64,000 bases of DNA from NCBI RefSeq assembly GCF_000247695.1, contig NW_004624752.1, forward strand, positions 1,506,773-1,570,772. The letters are read 5' to 3'. A program made the translations under genes and the position numbers. Shown here piece after piece: positions 31,905-43,110 of this stretch (position 1 is the first letter of the stretch; the number at the start of each line of letters is the position of its first letter). This DNA comes from Heterocephalus glaber (Eukaryota; Chordata; Mammalia; Rodentia; Bathyergidae). Below the pieces are notes generated by a model. That model was not told the DNA's origin. It made no database searches and saw only the letters and a program-made list of their open reading frames with translations.

Positions 31905-32755
31905 ATGTCTTCTGTAGTTGGGCTGCTGAAGTCTGCTTCAGGTTGGGATCAATCAGGAACAGCTCCACCCTCTAGCCCTTCCCTTTCCAGCTGACAACCA
32001 GAAGAGGATTTGCCCTGATTGACAGCTATAGCTGTGGCTTTCCTTGACAACCTTAATACCACAGGACCCTAGTATCTCCAGGAGATGCCCGCCTTGACCA
32101 CAGCAGGATTGAACTTAGGCCAATCAGCAGTCTTGAATCTGGAGCGATCCTGGATGACTCCACCTTGTGACTTCCGATGAGCCTGCTGAGAAAGGCTTGA
32201 CACTTCAACCAATCCCAGCTGACTTTTCCCTGTGGTCAATCCCTTGTGACTACCCTGTCATGCTTGGAATTCTGACCAATGGCAGATGACTCCACCCCTC
32301 TGCCTCTCTATATAAGCAGTGCTCCCTCACACTCCTCTGGTTGGTCTAGGAGGACTTTGTCCTGTGCATTGACCCTCTGTGCTGCAGCACAGTCCCTAAT
32401 TAAGCCAGTGACCAGTGGTGTTGACCAGTGGTATGGACTGCTTGCAAGGAGCAGGGGTGGCAACTGGGATTCAACCAGCTGCATCAACCAACAGAGGCCA
32501 GCAGTATTTTCAAAGACCAAAGGAGACTTTCAGAGAGCCCCATGGAGGTTGCTAGAGAGCTCCAGAGAGTTGCCCAGGTGTCTACAAGCTTGGGAAGCCA
32601 GGAGCTAGGAGAGCTGAAAGAGCAGCCACCCAGGGCCACTGGCTCTCAGAGCCTGGAGCTGTTAACAGAGCTTCACTCAGTGCATCTGCGAATTCCATCT
32701 GAAGGGTGCAACAGAAGCCTCAGCTGATTGGGGACACAATCACTGCAGACACTTG
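31905..32755 (+). promoter_or_regulatory. LTR-like promoter block: CCAAT boxes and TATA box
   Basis: A strong TATA box ('ctatataag', 32308-32316) lies 28 bases after a CCAAT box (32276-32280). Two more CCAAT boxes are upstream, at 32120-32124 and 32209-32213. A 12-base unit, 'gatgactccacc', occurs exactly at 32153-32164 and again at 32285-32296. Tandem upstream repeats plus CCAAT and TATA fit the U3 of an unclassified LTR; the downstream part to 'cactgcagacacttggtgag' would be R and U5. I see no AATAAA at the expected place and no retroviral gene next to it, so a host promoter cannot be excluded. Confidence 0.45.
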
Positions 32756-35195
32756 GTGAGCCTGGGTGCCCGCTTCCTGCCCATCCTGCCACCCAGAGAA
32801 GGGGTTGGGAGAGGACATCCCTCACTGAGTCCTTGGGAAGTAGGATGGGGCTGAGCTGCTCCCTGCAGACCACACCCAAGGACAAGCATACCATGCCCAG
32901 TGCCAGCTTCAGGGCTGGCATCACCAGACAGCCCAGAGGCCTAGGCAGCAATTGTCACCTAGGGAGTCAAGAGCAGATGACAGGGTTCTGGAGTCTGGAT
33001 TTTCTGTCCTGCTGGATGCAGGGAACTCCAGGCGCTCCACAGAAAACCCCAACCCCTGCCCTTTATTGGGGTCTGTTGAGGAGGTGCACATGGGGGCTGC
33101 AGCAAGCCCACAGCAAAGCCCAGAGGAGGGCTCTAGATGCCCTGGAATGTCCCAGTCCCAGGGTCCTCCATGGGAGACAGGGATCAATGCTGGTTGAGCT
33201 GAGCAGAGGGACAGGAACCTGAAAGCTTCAAGCGCTCACATCCTAGGAGAAGCAGGAGGCTCTGGGGATGCCTGCTTTAGAGGGTGGTGGGCTTCAGAGC
33301 CAGCAGAAACCCTTAGGAAAGGGACTGGATTGATTCTGCCCAGCTATAAAGGTCAGAGCAGAGAGGAAATTGCAGGGATGCACAATTCTTCTCAACAGGA
33401 GGAGGAATTTAACAGCCGAACACCAGGCGGTGGAATTGGCTGCAGAAAGCGGTAGCCACTCTGCAGAGCTCCAGCCAGGCTGAATGGCCTCATCAGGGGG
33501 CCGACAAAGGCCTTGTAAGGTTAGCACAACCCCCCAGTAACCCCCGCACCGGGGACTGGTTAGAGCCAGCACCACAGGCCTGGGAGGGTGGACCCCGATG
33601 TGTCCCCTGCATTCCAGCATGTGAGATCAGTAGCTTTTGATGGTTCCCACCCAGAGGCCATGAGAAGCAGTCACTAGAATGACTCAGTCCTGACCCAGGC
33701 CCAGCACTGTGGTGTGACTTCCTGTGTCCTGTGGTGGAGGGTTAGGATGGTGTCTCAGAGAGAAGGACAAAAGCAATGCCAGCATGTGCCTGCAGCTCCC
33801 ATGTCTCCTACCCTGTGTGGACAAAGTCAAGGTCTCAACTATTCTTCCATCCAACCCCAGCTCTGCACCCTGCTGTGTGCCCCGCAGACAGGGCCGAGGC
33901 AGCTCCAGAGAGGTCAGCACAGTCACCTACATGGGTTCTGGAGGGACGCTCTGAAGGACCCTAGAAGCTCCTTGAATGCTTAAAGTCATCAAAGGAGCCA
34001 GGGCCGGTCCCAGGTCCTGGACAGCAAAGGGCCTGCTGTCTATCAGTGGCATTAGAACGAGCCTGGTACCAGTCCCACCTGTGTGCCTGCACTGTAACTC
34101 CTGTACCAGTGACGCAGGGAGGCCATGTCGCCTGTCAGAACATGGAAAGTGAGGCAGGAAGCTGAGGCCGCTCGGTGCCCACGGGGCCGGCAGAGGGTGT
34201 GTTTGATGGTGATGTGGGGGAGAGAGATGAGGCCTAGGTCCAGGAGAAAGGATGAAAAGCAACCCAAGCAGCTCCCCTCCTCTGTTCCACAGTGGGAAGC
34301 CTTCAGCCGGGGTTGGGAAGCACACGAGGTAGGAGGCAAATGTCTCCTTCGGGACTACGGACCCTCACTTTCCCATGGCTGCTTATAGAAGGTTCCAAGA
34401 TCCTTTGTTTCATTAGTAATGAAATCCGAGCCATGTTTATAGCTGTGGAGCTTATTCATGAGCCCTTTCACAGGCTGGCATCTTGCGGTCCAGCCTCACT
34501 GTTATATGAGGGAAGCAAGATATGCTACAGAGCACATGCACAGCACATTGTAACTCTCTTTCCGGGGGCCCCTAAGTGGCACCCAAGGGATGCAAACAGC
34601 TTTTTGTTGCCCCTGGGCTCTGTGGGCAGGAACAATGCATGATACCTGTTTACAGTCTCAGTCCCCACCATCCTTCAGCCTGGAACCTGGCCAGTTAGGG
34701 TGACCCCAGTGAGAAGGAGGCCTGGGGCTCACAGGTCATTCAAAGGGAAGGAGCTCCAGGCCGGGAGACAGCATAGTGTACAGCCACTGCCCCAGCACGG
34801 CCTCCCCTTCAGTGGCTGCTCCCAGCTGCGCCCCAGGCTGGAACCACAAAGCTTCACAAAGCAGCTGTGAGTGCTGAATGTTCCTGGCCCCAGAGCCATG
34901 CTTGGATCCCCCCAAGGTGGCGGTGTCCAGATTTCCCTTGGGAGGGTGGCATAGAGAGTGCTGGTCCTGTCTATCCTCACCAGCTCTGGCTATGGAGGAC
35001 AGAACTCCTCAGGCCCAGTGGCCTCTGCAGGAAACTGATCTCTCCCTTCTGGAGGCTGCAGGTCCAAGGCTGGGATTCGGGTGTTGGGTCCTTCAGGGTA
35101 AGAGTGCTGTGTTGGGGCCCTTCCGGGTGTGTGTGTTGAGGATACGTGTCTGGTGAATAGCACGTAAAGTTTATTATTGAGGGGCCATAGCATGC
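32756..35195. other. GC-rich unique sequence with no gene recognised
   Basis: The longest frame is 164 codons at 32728-33222 (plus), without a domain. Bases 34385-34560 are AT-richer and non-repetitive ('cattagtaatgaaatccg' near 34411) and could be an old regulatory element. No RNA gene was recognised. Confidence 0.45.
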
Positions 35196-35199
35196 ATGC

Positions 35200-35375
35200 A
35201 TTTATGTATGTGTTTATTTGCAGTACTGGGGATTGAACCCAGGGCCTTTCTACTAAACTATATCCCCAGCTCATTTTTTAAATTTTATATTTTGAGTGTC
35301 TTGGTAAATCGTAAAGTTGCCCAGAAACTTGTGATCCTCCTGCCTCAGCCTCTGAGAGCTGGGTTGTTTTCCAAG
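35200..35375 (-). mobile_element. Composite ID + B1-like SINE, antisense
   Basis: Plus-strand bases about 35222-35272 are an antisense ID ('actggggattgaacccagg', 'actatatccccagctc'). Directly after comes an antisense B1 ('gcccagaaacttgtgatcct', 'cctgcctcagcctctgag'). It is the same composite type as 31640-31843, in the opposite orientation. Confidence 0.82.
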
Positions 35376-35848
35376 GCCTTGCAATGACAGGAGCGGGACA
35401 CAGCCTTGTACACAGGGCCAATGGTGCCTGGAGAATTTTACAGCAGCATCTCCTGTTCATGGGTTCCCTCTCCAGCACTGCTATCATCCACAGTCAACCA
35501 GTCGCAGCCAGGAAATGTTAGATGGAAATTGACAGAAACAAGCCATTCCCGGGTTCTAAACTGTGCACCACTTGGAGTGGCGTGAGGAAACCTCACCTCG
35601 TACTCCCTTTCCAGCAGAGGGCCAGGGCATCCCTTCATCCACACCAGGCACCCTGCTCCCCACCCTGCTCACTTAGCAGCCCCCCCGGATATCAGATCAA
35701 CCATGGCAGGACTGCAGGGCCTGCATTCAGGCAATCCGAATTTCACTTCCTAATGGTCCTGAAGTGCAGGAGTGGAGACACCGGGTCCGTCGCGGTTTTT
35801 CTGTTTTACTGCTAGTTTTGTTGATGCCTCTTCTGATGCCTTGTTTAC
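35376..35848. other. Unassigned sequence
   Basis: Short frames only. No repeat family or RNA gene was recognised. Confidence 0.3.
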
Positions 35849-36779
35849 AAACTGAGCTCTAGCATAAGCGTTCATATACAGGAAGACCCCAGAACCTATA
35901 GGGTATGGTACGGTCCGTGGTCTCAGCGCCCATCAGGAGTGGGAGCTCATCCCCATGCGGAAACGGGGGACAGATGTCATTGTGGGCTTGCATCCGGGAC
36001 AATACAGGTCTGTGACAACAAGCTCTTTCAGCCTCAAGTGGCAGCATTTGATTCACACGGCCAGATGCCGAAAAGTTGGTCACAAAGCAATGAGAATATT
36101 CCTGAGAATATTGTGGTGATGTCCTGTTGGATCAGGGGTTCACAGACTCCATCCTGCCTCACAAATGGTGGCCCCACTGTTTCCAGGAGACAGGGTTGGG
36201 CAGGCCCCCCAGGGAGCTGGCTGAGGCTCCATGTCCCCACTGGGCTGTTAATTAACCTGGACACTGCTTGAAGACTGCCTGGAGGAGGGTCTTTCAGGAA
36301 ACAGAGCCAAGTTAATCAGCAGAGGACATCATTATCAGTGGAAAGGAGGTCGAGGGAGAACTAGTTAGTGGGCCTGGCTCTTCCAGGATGTCATGGGATT
36401 GCAGCATAAAGGATGGCGGCTAAGGAGCGCGCATTCTACTTAGGGGGGGCCGAGGTCGGACACAATATTAATGACATCGTTAAGGCCCCATGCATTTCCA
36501 TACCCCATGGGTGCTTGTGCACGGATATTAATGCTGCCCATTTCTGGAAGCTGCTGGGTTGCCGTGTACAGAATAATGAACACGCGAGTGACCATGGTGT
36601 GCTGGCTACCCAGGTGCTAGCCACTGGACTGGTGGGGCCTGTGGGTCCCGGAAGGAAGTCTTGCTGAGGGCCAGCTGCTAAAGGTGGATATTCTTCTAGA
36701 AGTTTTTCCATTTCTAATTCCAGAAGAGAGGGCCCCTTCTTGGGTGCATGTGCCGCTTCCTGCAATCTGAGACATCAAT
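35849..36779. other. Unidentified segment with antisense frames
   Basis: Three shorter minus-strand frames (36436-36765, 36034-36264, 35859-36083) follow the 253-codon one at 36780-37541, as if one older coding strand were broken. I do not recognise the product. A decayed endogenous retrovirus fragment is possible but unproven. Confidence 0.25.
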
Positions 36780-37541
36780 TTATATCACTGGGAAAGAAGT
36801 CCCTGTCTCTGTAATGCTGGGGGTCCCTTTGTCAGCAAACACAGTGCATGTGGTATTAGTTAGCATGCTGCTGTTACACCTGCAGATTGGGGCTTCGATG
36901 GCGTTAGAATAAGGAAGAAAAGCCATGCCGCTCCTCTGTCCCCACAGCCTGCTGTGTGGTATATAGGGGAGTGGCCCTCCTGCCACCTGGCTGGACTCCC
37001 TGGAAAAGGCTCCATCCTGGGCTTCTGTCACCAGTAGACAGCCTGAAAGGTGCCCCAGGGGCTGCACCGGAAGGGGTGTCTCCTCTGCAGGCTGCAGTGA
37101 TCTCTCATCTGCTATATTCAAGTCACTGGGGCAGGGAAACGCACCTAGAGAAATGGTATCCACACCAGTGATGGGTCCAGGGGCAACATGGAAAGGAACT
37201 GGGCAAAAGGAACATAGAGCAGAAGTCAGGGGCACACGAAGCCAGGCCAGATGGTACCCACACAAGGGTGTCTGAGATGGTGATGAGCACTTCACTGGGC
37301 AGTAAGAGCTGAGGTCTGAGGAGGAGGAAAGGGGTGGGAGGTCTGCCCAGAAAGCAGTGCTGGGCAGACTTGACCATGCTGGGGACACTGCCCCTCCAGG
37401 GACCACACAGGACACAGAATCCACTTGATCCTCAGTCTTTGCCAGCCCTGGCCTCCGCTCTGTCTGTCCAGGATGTGGGGTCACAGCTGCCATCACTGGA
37501 GGGTTTGGTACACAGACCCAGTAAGTGCTGCAGCTGAGCAC
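36780..37541 (-). other. Unrecognised 253-codon antisense open frame
   Basis: This is one of the longest frames in the window. The C-terminal part has a cysteine pair and two N-x-S/T sites close together ('CRCNSSMLTNTTC'), which would fit an extracellular or envelope-like protein. The N-terminal two thirds are Pro/Ser-rich with no domain. There is no promoter, signal peptide or splice pattern I can point to. Chance in GC-rich DNA remains the simplest reading. Confidence 0.2.
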
Positions 37542-39789
37542 ATGCCAGGCACCACAGAGGGTGATCCTCGGAGGGGCCCTGGATGTCTACAGACCCTAAG
37601 GAATGACAAGCGGAGCCTCAGCCGTGGAACACAGTGGGCAGCCACAGAGGGGCCACCTCCTCGGGCTGAGGCTTCCTGGCAAAGACACCATGCTCAGGAC
37701 AGCTGTGATTTCAGCACATGCCATAGCCCATGTGGGCCCCTTCCCCGACACCTGCATGTACATGGCACTGTCCACAGGGTCAGGCAATGCTTGGCCATGA
37801 AATTTTTTTGATCCCTGACTTTGAACAGAAAGTGGAAAAGCACCTCATGCTGTGCTTAGGTTAGGTGTTTCTGGAACCCAAGGCTAAAGGCCAGAAGCTG
37901 AAGGAGCCTCCATTCCCTGGTGCCCCTTTTCCCCTGGTCTGGCCACATGTACCCCACAGCCTCTGTGTCCTGAGGGTGACCCTCATTCCATGGAGCAGGG
38001 TCTCGTCATGGCTGGTACATAGGAACAGGATGCTGACCCCGCCCACCCTGTTCCTGTCACCTCCCTCATCACAACTGCTGCCTCTCACTCTGTCCTGCTG
38101 ATCTTCCCCCTGCCCAGGACCACCTCACCATCTGTCCCCCATGAGGGGCCCTCTCAGCTCATGTTGCTGCTGGAGAGGACCCAGTCTAGCTCCTGTGACC
38201 CTGTGGCCAGAGCAGTTCACCCAGACTGGACCCTTGACTTCCAGGGCTGGTTATTAAAATTCCATGGAAAGGGGCCTTGGGCCATGCCGTCTTCTGGTCG
38301 CCCCTCTTGACCTAGCCAACCTTCCTGAGTCTCAGCCTAGTTCTGGGGCATGGGACAGAATGTAGTGTGGGCAGGGAGAGATGAGTGTCCTAGCCTCAGG
38401 GACAGTGGGCAGCTCACGAGCCTGCTGCTCCATGGGCGTCTCATAGCTGGCTGCAGTCTGCAGCAGTCTCCGCTCCCCTGGCCTCTGTGGCTGCAGGCGC
38501 CCTCGCCTCAGGGCCATGTCGCTAGCGTCTCTGCCTATGTCCTCTGTGGCCTCCTCCTCACCACAAGTCTGACTCAGGCCTCCCTGTATTTCCTCTCATC
38601 GATAACCCAGGATGGTTCCTCTCAAATCCTCTGCTCCATCACAACTGCACCGACTCTTTCCCAAATCCAGTCACTCTTACAGGTTTGGGGGCTAGGAAGG
38701 GGGCGTATTGTTAGGGGCACCATCAGCCCCATCAGCCCTTCGCAGCAGTGCCCCCCATGTCCCTTCCCTCTCCAGCAGGGGACCTGCCTCTCTTCCTCCC
38801 CTTCCAGCTGTGATCAAGTGGCTTCTTGTCCCACAAGCCCAAAAGGGCCACTAGGGCCTCCCCCCGCCCCGTCTCAAACCTCCAGTGGGCTGTGCCCCAG
38901 GAAGTGCTTCTGGCCCTATGGACCTGGCTTCATACTGCCTTAGTGAAGGCCTCTTCCTGACCGCACCTCATTCCCAGGCTAGCGCCCCACCACCTCGGTA
39001 AAAGAGCCCGACACAACAAGGACAGGGCGGAAGGGACACAGGCAAATTCGGCACAGTGAATGGGCATCTGTAACACGTGTGCAGAGGTGGACCCCAGGGA
39101 GGAGACTCCTCTGGGGGCACTGGTGAGGCGCTGACTGTGGCCCATTAGTGCACTCTGCTCCAAGGGTTTGAATGGGTGAGATTTGGGATTGGCTTCACTG
39201 GTTATTGTAGTTTTTCCGTTATTTTATTGTGCAAATTCCTAGTAGGCTCAGCAGAATCTGGAGGCAAACTGAGCAGCTACTGTGAAGTGTGAAAAATTAC
39301 CCTCAACTAATGCAATCAAACTATTTGCTTATGGGATTGTCGCATGGAAATGAGGCCTCGGGCTGGTGATTTGGCAGCAGACTCAGGTCACCTTCCCAGG
39401 CTGCTGCAGCCCTGGGCCTGGGAGCTCTGGTTCCTGACTTTAGGGCCGGGCAGGACTTTCCACTTGCATCAAGGCAGACCCCAGGTCACTTCTGCAGTGT
39501 TGACAAAACCATTCCTTAGACCACTGGCAGCTCAGTCCTGAGGCCAGGCAGGGCTGAGGCAATCGGCAAGAGAAACACCATCTCCAACAGTCCACCCATT
39601 CACCCAGCAGATATCGACTCACCTCCCCCAAGCCCAATACAGACCTCCATCCAGGCAAGAGAGGCAGGAAGGTAAACTTCCAAGAGCAAGGCCTGCCATG
39701 ATGAGAGGTCCCACAGGATTCTGGGATCTTCGAGGCCATGGAAGGATACTGTGGCCTTTGTCCTAGAGCTGAGCTCTGTACATTCCCCT
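37542..39789. other. GC-rich unique sequence with no gene recognised
   Basis: It includes a 197-codon plus-strand frame (38350-38943) and others without domains. Bases 39165-39345 are AT-richer and non-repetitive, and are a weak candidate for a conserved noncoding element. Confidence 0.45.
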
Positions 39790-39965
39790 CATCCAGGGGG
39801 TCCCCCAACCATGTGATAGAGTCACCATAGGATGTCAAACAATCCCAGTGTCCAGGCCACACCCAGGACCAGTTAGATCCAAACATCAGGGCAGGGGTCA
39901 GCATTTCAGCATTCTTCAAATGTCTCCCTAGCAGCTTCCTGAGCGGCCAACACTGAGAAACACTG
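39790..39965 (+). mobile_element. MER5A-like hAT-Charlie MITE
   Basis: The segment 'gatagagtcaccatagg', 'tgtccaggccacacccagg', 'cattcttcaaatgtctccc' and the end 'gagaaacactg' follow the MER5A layout in sense orientation. It explains part of the minus-strand frame at 39440-39988. Confidence 0.6.
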
Positions 39966-40260
39966 TCCTTACCAGAGGTCCAGCACACTCATCCTGGAGA
40001 TGTTGGAGATACTCACAAGGACCTGCATCTGGAATGGAAGAGGGTGTGAGCTCAGGGCATCTTCTCCACCAGCACTGCAGCTCCAACATGCAGGCATCTC
40101 TGCAACTCAGCCACTGCTTAAGGAGTGGGTGGCCAGCAGTTAGAAGGAAGCATGGATGTCTGAATGGGTAGAAGGTGGTTGGGTGGCTGGACTGTGGCTA
40201 CCTTAATGGAGGAGTAGTGGGGTGGTGGTCGTAGCCCCCAGGTCTTCCCTTCCTGGGCCT

Positions 40261-40382
40261 ACTTCCTCTCCAGAAAGACTCCACTTCCTCTTTTACCGGG
40301 CTCACTTCCTGTCCAGGATGCTACTTCCTCCCTTCCTGAATCCACTTTCGCTCAGAAGTCCCACTTCTTCCCAGGCCCCAGG
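40261..40382 (+). repeat. Degenerate 19-22 bp minisatellite with ETS-like cores
   Basis: Units start with 'acttcct' at 40261, 40283, 40304 and 40323, and with the variants 'actttcg' at 40344 and 'acttctt' at 40363. Spacings are 22, 21, 19, 21 and 19 bases. Unit bodies are related (for example 'tctccagaaagactcc' and 'tgtccaggatgct'). The complement of each intact unit start contains the ETS core GGAA. Confidence 0.8.
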
Positions 40383-41682
40383 CTGAACTTTAAACAGCCT
40401 GGAAGAAGAGACCTGGTGCACAGGGCAGTGGCAGCACAGAGGAGAAGGGGTACCCCATCCAGTCCAGTTTCCAGATCCTAAGCACCCTTAAGCACTGAAA
40501 AATAAAGGGGACACAGGAGACCAGAGTGGGAGAGCTAGCCCAGGGGAAGGCTGGGCAGGGCAGAGGCTGGGCTCTGGGCCTCCCTCCAGGACTGATGTGA
40601 GGGGGCAGAAGAGGGTGGAAGGCCCAGTGGCCCTCGTCACTGCTCAGTAGGGGACACAAGGGCAGGTGGGGCTCGCAATGGGCAGCTGGGCGGGGACCCT
40701 ACAGGTGCCAGGTACTCTGTCAACCTGGAAATCCCAAAGCTCGTCTTCCACTCAAAGCATGATGCCCTCCTCTGGGCGACTTGGGCCTGATGCAGCATCC
40801 CAGCTGTGGTGTGAGTGTGTGCGTGCATGGTGTGGCTGTGAAGTACACAGCCCAGGGAGGATGAGTGGGTGACCACTGGTGCACAGTCCTGGTCTTCACC
40901 TGGGAGGTAGAGCAGAGGACACGCGAGTTAAGGGTCTGTGTGGGATGTGCAGGCTGCCTAGACCCTGGACTCCTAGACCCTGGACATTTTCTGCAGATGC
41001 AGGGTGCTAGCATACAGTGTGAGTGAGAGTCACATGTGGGGGCTGCGTGGGTGTGTTTGGTATGTATGGTGTGCGTGTGTCATTTGTCTATGTGTTGTGT
41101 GTTGTGGAATGTCGGCAGGTGTGAGTGGTGCATTACACGGTAAGAGCAGGCACAGGAGAGCAGGCTAACGCCCCAGTTCTCCGCTCTGTCCCTGGTGTCC
41201 ATGTGGACCCTAGCACTGGGGTTCTTGTGGCAGGAGGGGAAGGAAGTTCTCACCGGGGATGGGGACCGCCACCGGGCCCACCACACATCCCTCTGGCCGG
41301 AGCTCGGCAATCACAGCTCACTGCTGTCCAAGTGCTTTGGGCAGCAGTCCCTGTACCTGTCTTGTCCCTCAGGATCTCCCCTGCACAGTCTGTGACCTTT
41401 GAAGATAGAGAGTCTGGGCATGGCACACTAAGACTGTATCTGCCACCAAGTTCCCAGGCTTAGTGAGGCACTGGCGTGTGTAGGACTCCGTCCTTCTAGA
41501 AGACACCGCCAGAGAGTTTGAGGTAAAAATCACGGTCCTAAACTTAGCTTGCATGGCACTGCTCACAAATAACAATCCCACAGAGGTTAAGATCTTCTGG
41601 CAAACTATCACCGAGTGGGGAGCCCCGGTACACGGACATGGCGTGTGTTGTGCTTCTCTAAATCCCACCCTGCCTGAAACAT
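40383..41682. other. GC-rich unique sequence
   Basis: Overlapping frames under 115 codons. A 15-base direct repeat ('ctagaccctggac' twice) lies at about 40958-40986, and TG-rich sequence at 41028-41105. No gene recognised. Confidence 0.4.
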
Positions 41683-41816
41683 TTGTTTATTTGATTGTTT
41701 GTTTGTTTTTGAGATTGGGTCTCACCATGCACCCCAGGCTGGCCTCGAACTTAAAATCCCCCTCCTTGGGCCTCTGGAGTGCTGAGATTACAAGCATGCA
41801 TCACCGCACCAGAGTT
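41683..41816 (-). mobile_element. B1/Alu-like SINE, antisense
   Basis: It starts with a T-rich 'gtttgtttgtttttgag' tail and continues 'ggctggcctcgaacttaaa', then 'gtgctgagattacaagcatg'. These are the reverse complement of a 7SL-derived SINE. Confidence 0.85.
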
Positions 41817-41944
41817 GGAGGTGGAGTGGTTCAAATATGGACAGACAGCAGGAAGGAACTTTGCGGGGTGAGCTAATGTTCTTCGTCCTGATTGCAATGG
41901 TGGTTGTTTGACTCTGCATTGTGTTAAAACATATCATATAATGA

Positions 41945-42045
41945 GAGAGCGGGGGAAGGAGAGGGGGAGAGAGACAGGAGGAAGAAGGAGGAAGAAGAGG
42001 AGGAGAAGGTGGAGGAGGAAGAGCAGGCGGAGGAGGAGGAGAACT
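41945..42045 (+). repeat. Polypurine (GGA)n-type tract
   Basis: About 100 bases almost entirely A and G ('gaggaggagaaggtggagg' and similar). Such mirror-like purine tracts can form triplex DNA. The Arg-rich frame crossing it (41908-42120) is an artefact. Confidence 0.9.
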
Positions 42046-42149
42046 CTAGCCCAAATTATAGACAGGTTGCAGATATGGAAAATAATAAAATTGCAGAACT
42101 TGAACCAGACAAGAAAGTAATAGATAAGGCTTCAGTGAGTTTTAAAACC

Positions 42150-42500
42150 TCCAATAATAGCTACTATGTATGCTCGCTAAAATGAAAGTAGGTAACAAAC
42201 CAATTAGTACAAGAGATGTAGTAAATCTCCAAATACTTTAAATTTTAAAATCAGTCTTCTGTATAAGCCATGAATTAAGAAAGAAATCGCATAAAATATA
42301 TAAAATAGTATAAACTGAAGACAAAAACACAATGTATCTAAATTTGTGGCGTTCAGTTAAAATAGTGAATAGAATAAATTTTATAGTTTTAAAAGGTCAC
42401 ATTAAAAGTGAAACATAGTTTGAAATCAATGATCTGATATCACACAAGAAGAGAGAAAAAGAAAGCAAAAAACCCAGACATAAGTAGAAGGTAGACTATA
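42150..42500 (+). mobile_element. L1 ORF2 fragment, sense
   Basis: A-rich text such as 'gccatgaattaagaaagaaatc' and 'ggtcacattaaaagtgaaac' resembles decayed sense L1 ORF2. No open frame. Confidence 0.45.
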
Positions 42501-42559
42501 TTAAGGGCAGGTTAGGAGTCAGTGAATTCGAAGCCCTCAACAACAGAGAAGCCGAGTGG

Positions 42560-43110
42560 GACTAAAGAATCCTCCCGATTTCTCTGGTTCTATGCGCTGG
42601 AGTGTAAGCCTGGCTGCAGACCGTGTGGTGTTTATGCTGGTGTAGCCGAGGTCCTGTGTTGTGTAACTGTCCTTAAGTTTGGAAAATTCTCAGTCACTGT
42701 GATGTCAGATCTGTCTCCTCCCCCTTTCTCTCTCCCCTCCTTCTGGCTTCCCATTGTTCAGAGTTCTCCAGTAGTCGGTCCCTTTTTATTTTCCTCATTG
42801 ATTTTCCCTGTGCATTTCAGATTTGGAAATTTCCTCAGTTCTATCTCCAGGCTCACTGATTCTCTCCTGACCTATGTCCAGCCCACAGAAGCGCATCAAA
42901 GGCCTGCCTCATGTCTTACAGTGTTTTTGAGTCTTGTCTTTCCTCATTTCTCAGAATGTCTTTCTCTCTGCTGACCTTATCCAACTGTTCTTCAGTGTAC
43001 ACTTTTGCCATTACAGTACTTAGCGTATTTGGGATAGTTTTTTTTCTACTCAAACTGACTGTTCTTACTCTGGTCTTTCACAGTGCCTTGCTGGAAGGCA
43101 GACAGCTTTG
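42560..43110 (-). mobile_element. L1 ORF1-side fragment, antisense
   Basis: Phrases 'caggctcactgattctctc', 'gcgcatcaaaggcctgcctc', 'acagtgtttttgagtcttg' and 'cttagcgtatttgggatag' are the antisense of the ORF1 coiled-coil region of old L1M elements. The part before 42790 is less certain. The 150-codon plus frame here is antisense L1. Confidence 0.65.

Noticed and set aside
38350..38943. 197-codon plus frame with a hydrophobic middle
   Set aside because: No signal peptide at the start and no family recognised; typical of Pro/Ser-rich chance frames in GC-rich DNA.
39440..39988. 182-codon minus frame
   Set aside because: Its N-terminal third lies over a MER5A-like element on the opposite strand, so it is not an old gene.
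41908..42120. Arg-rich basic frame resembling a nuclear or protamine-like protein
   Set aside because: It is the polypurine GGA tract read as Arg and Lys codons.
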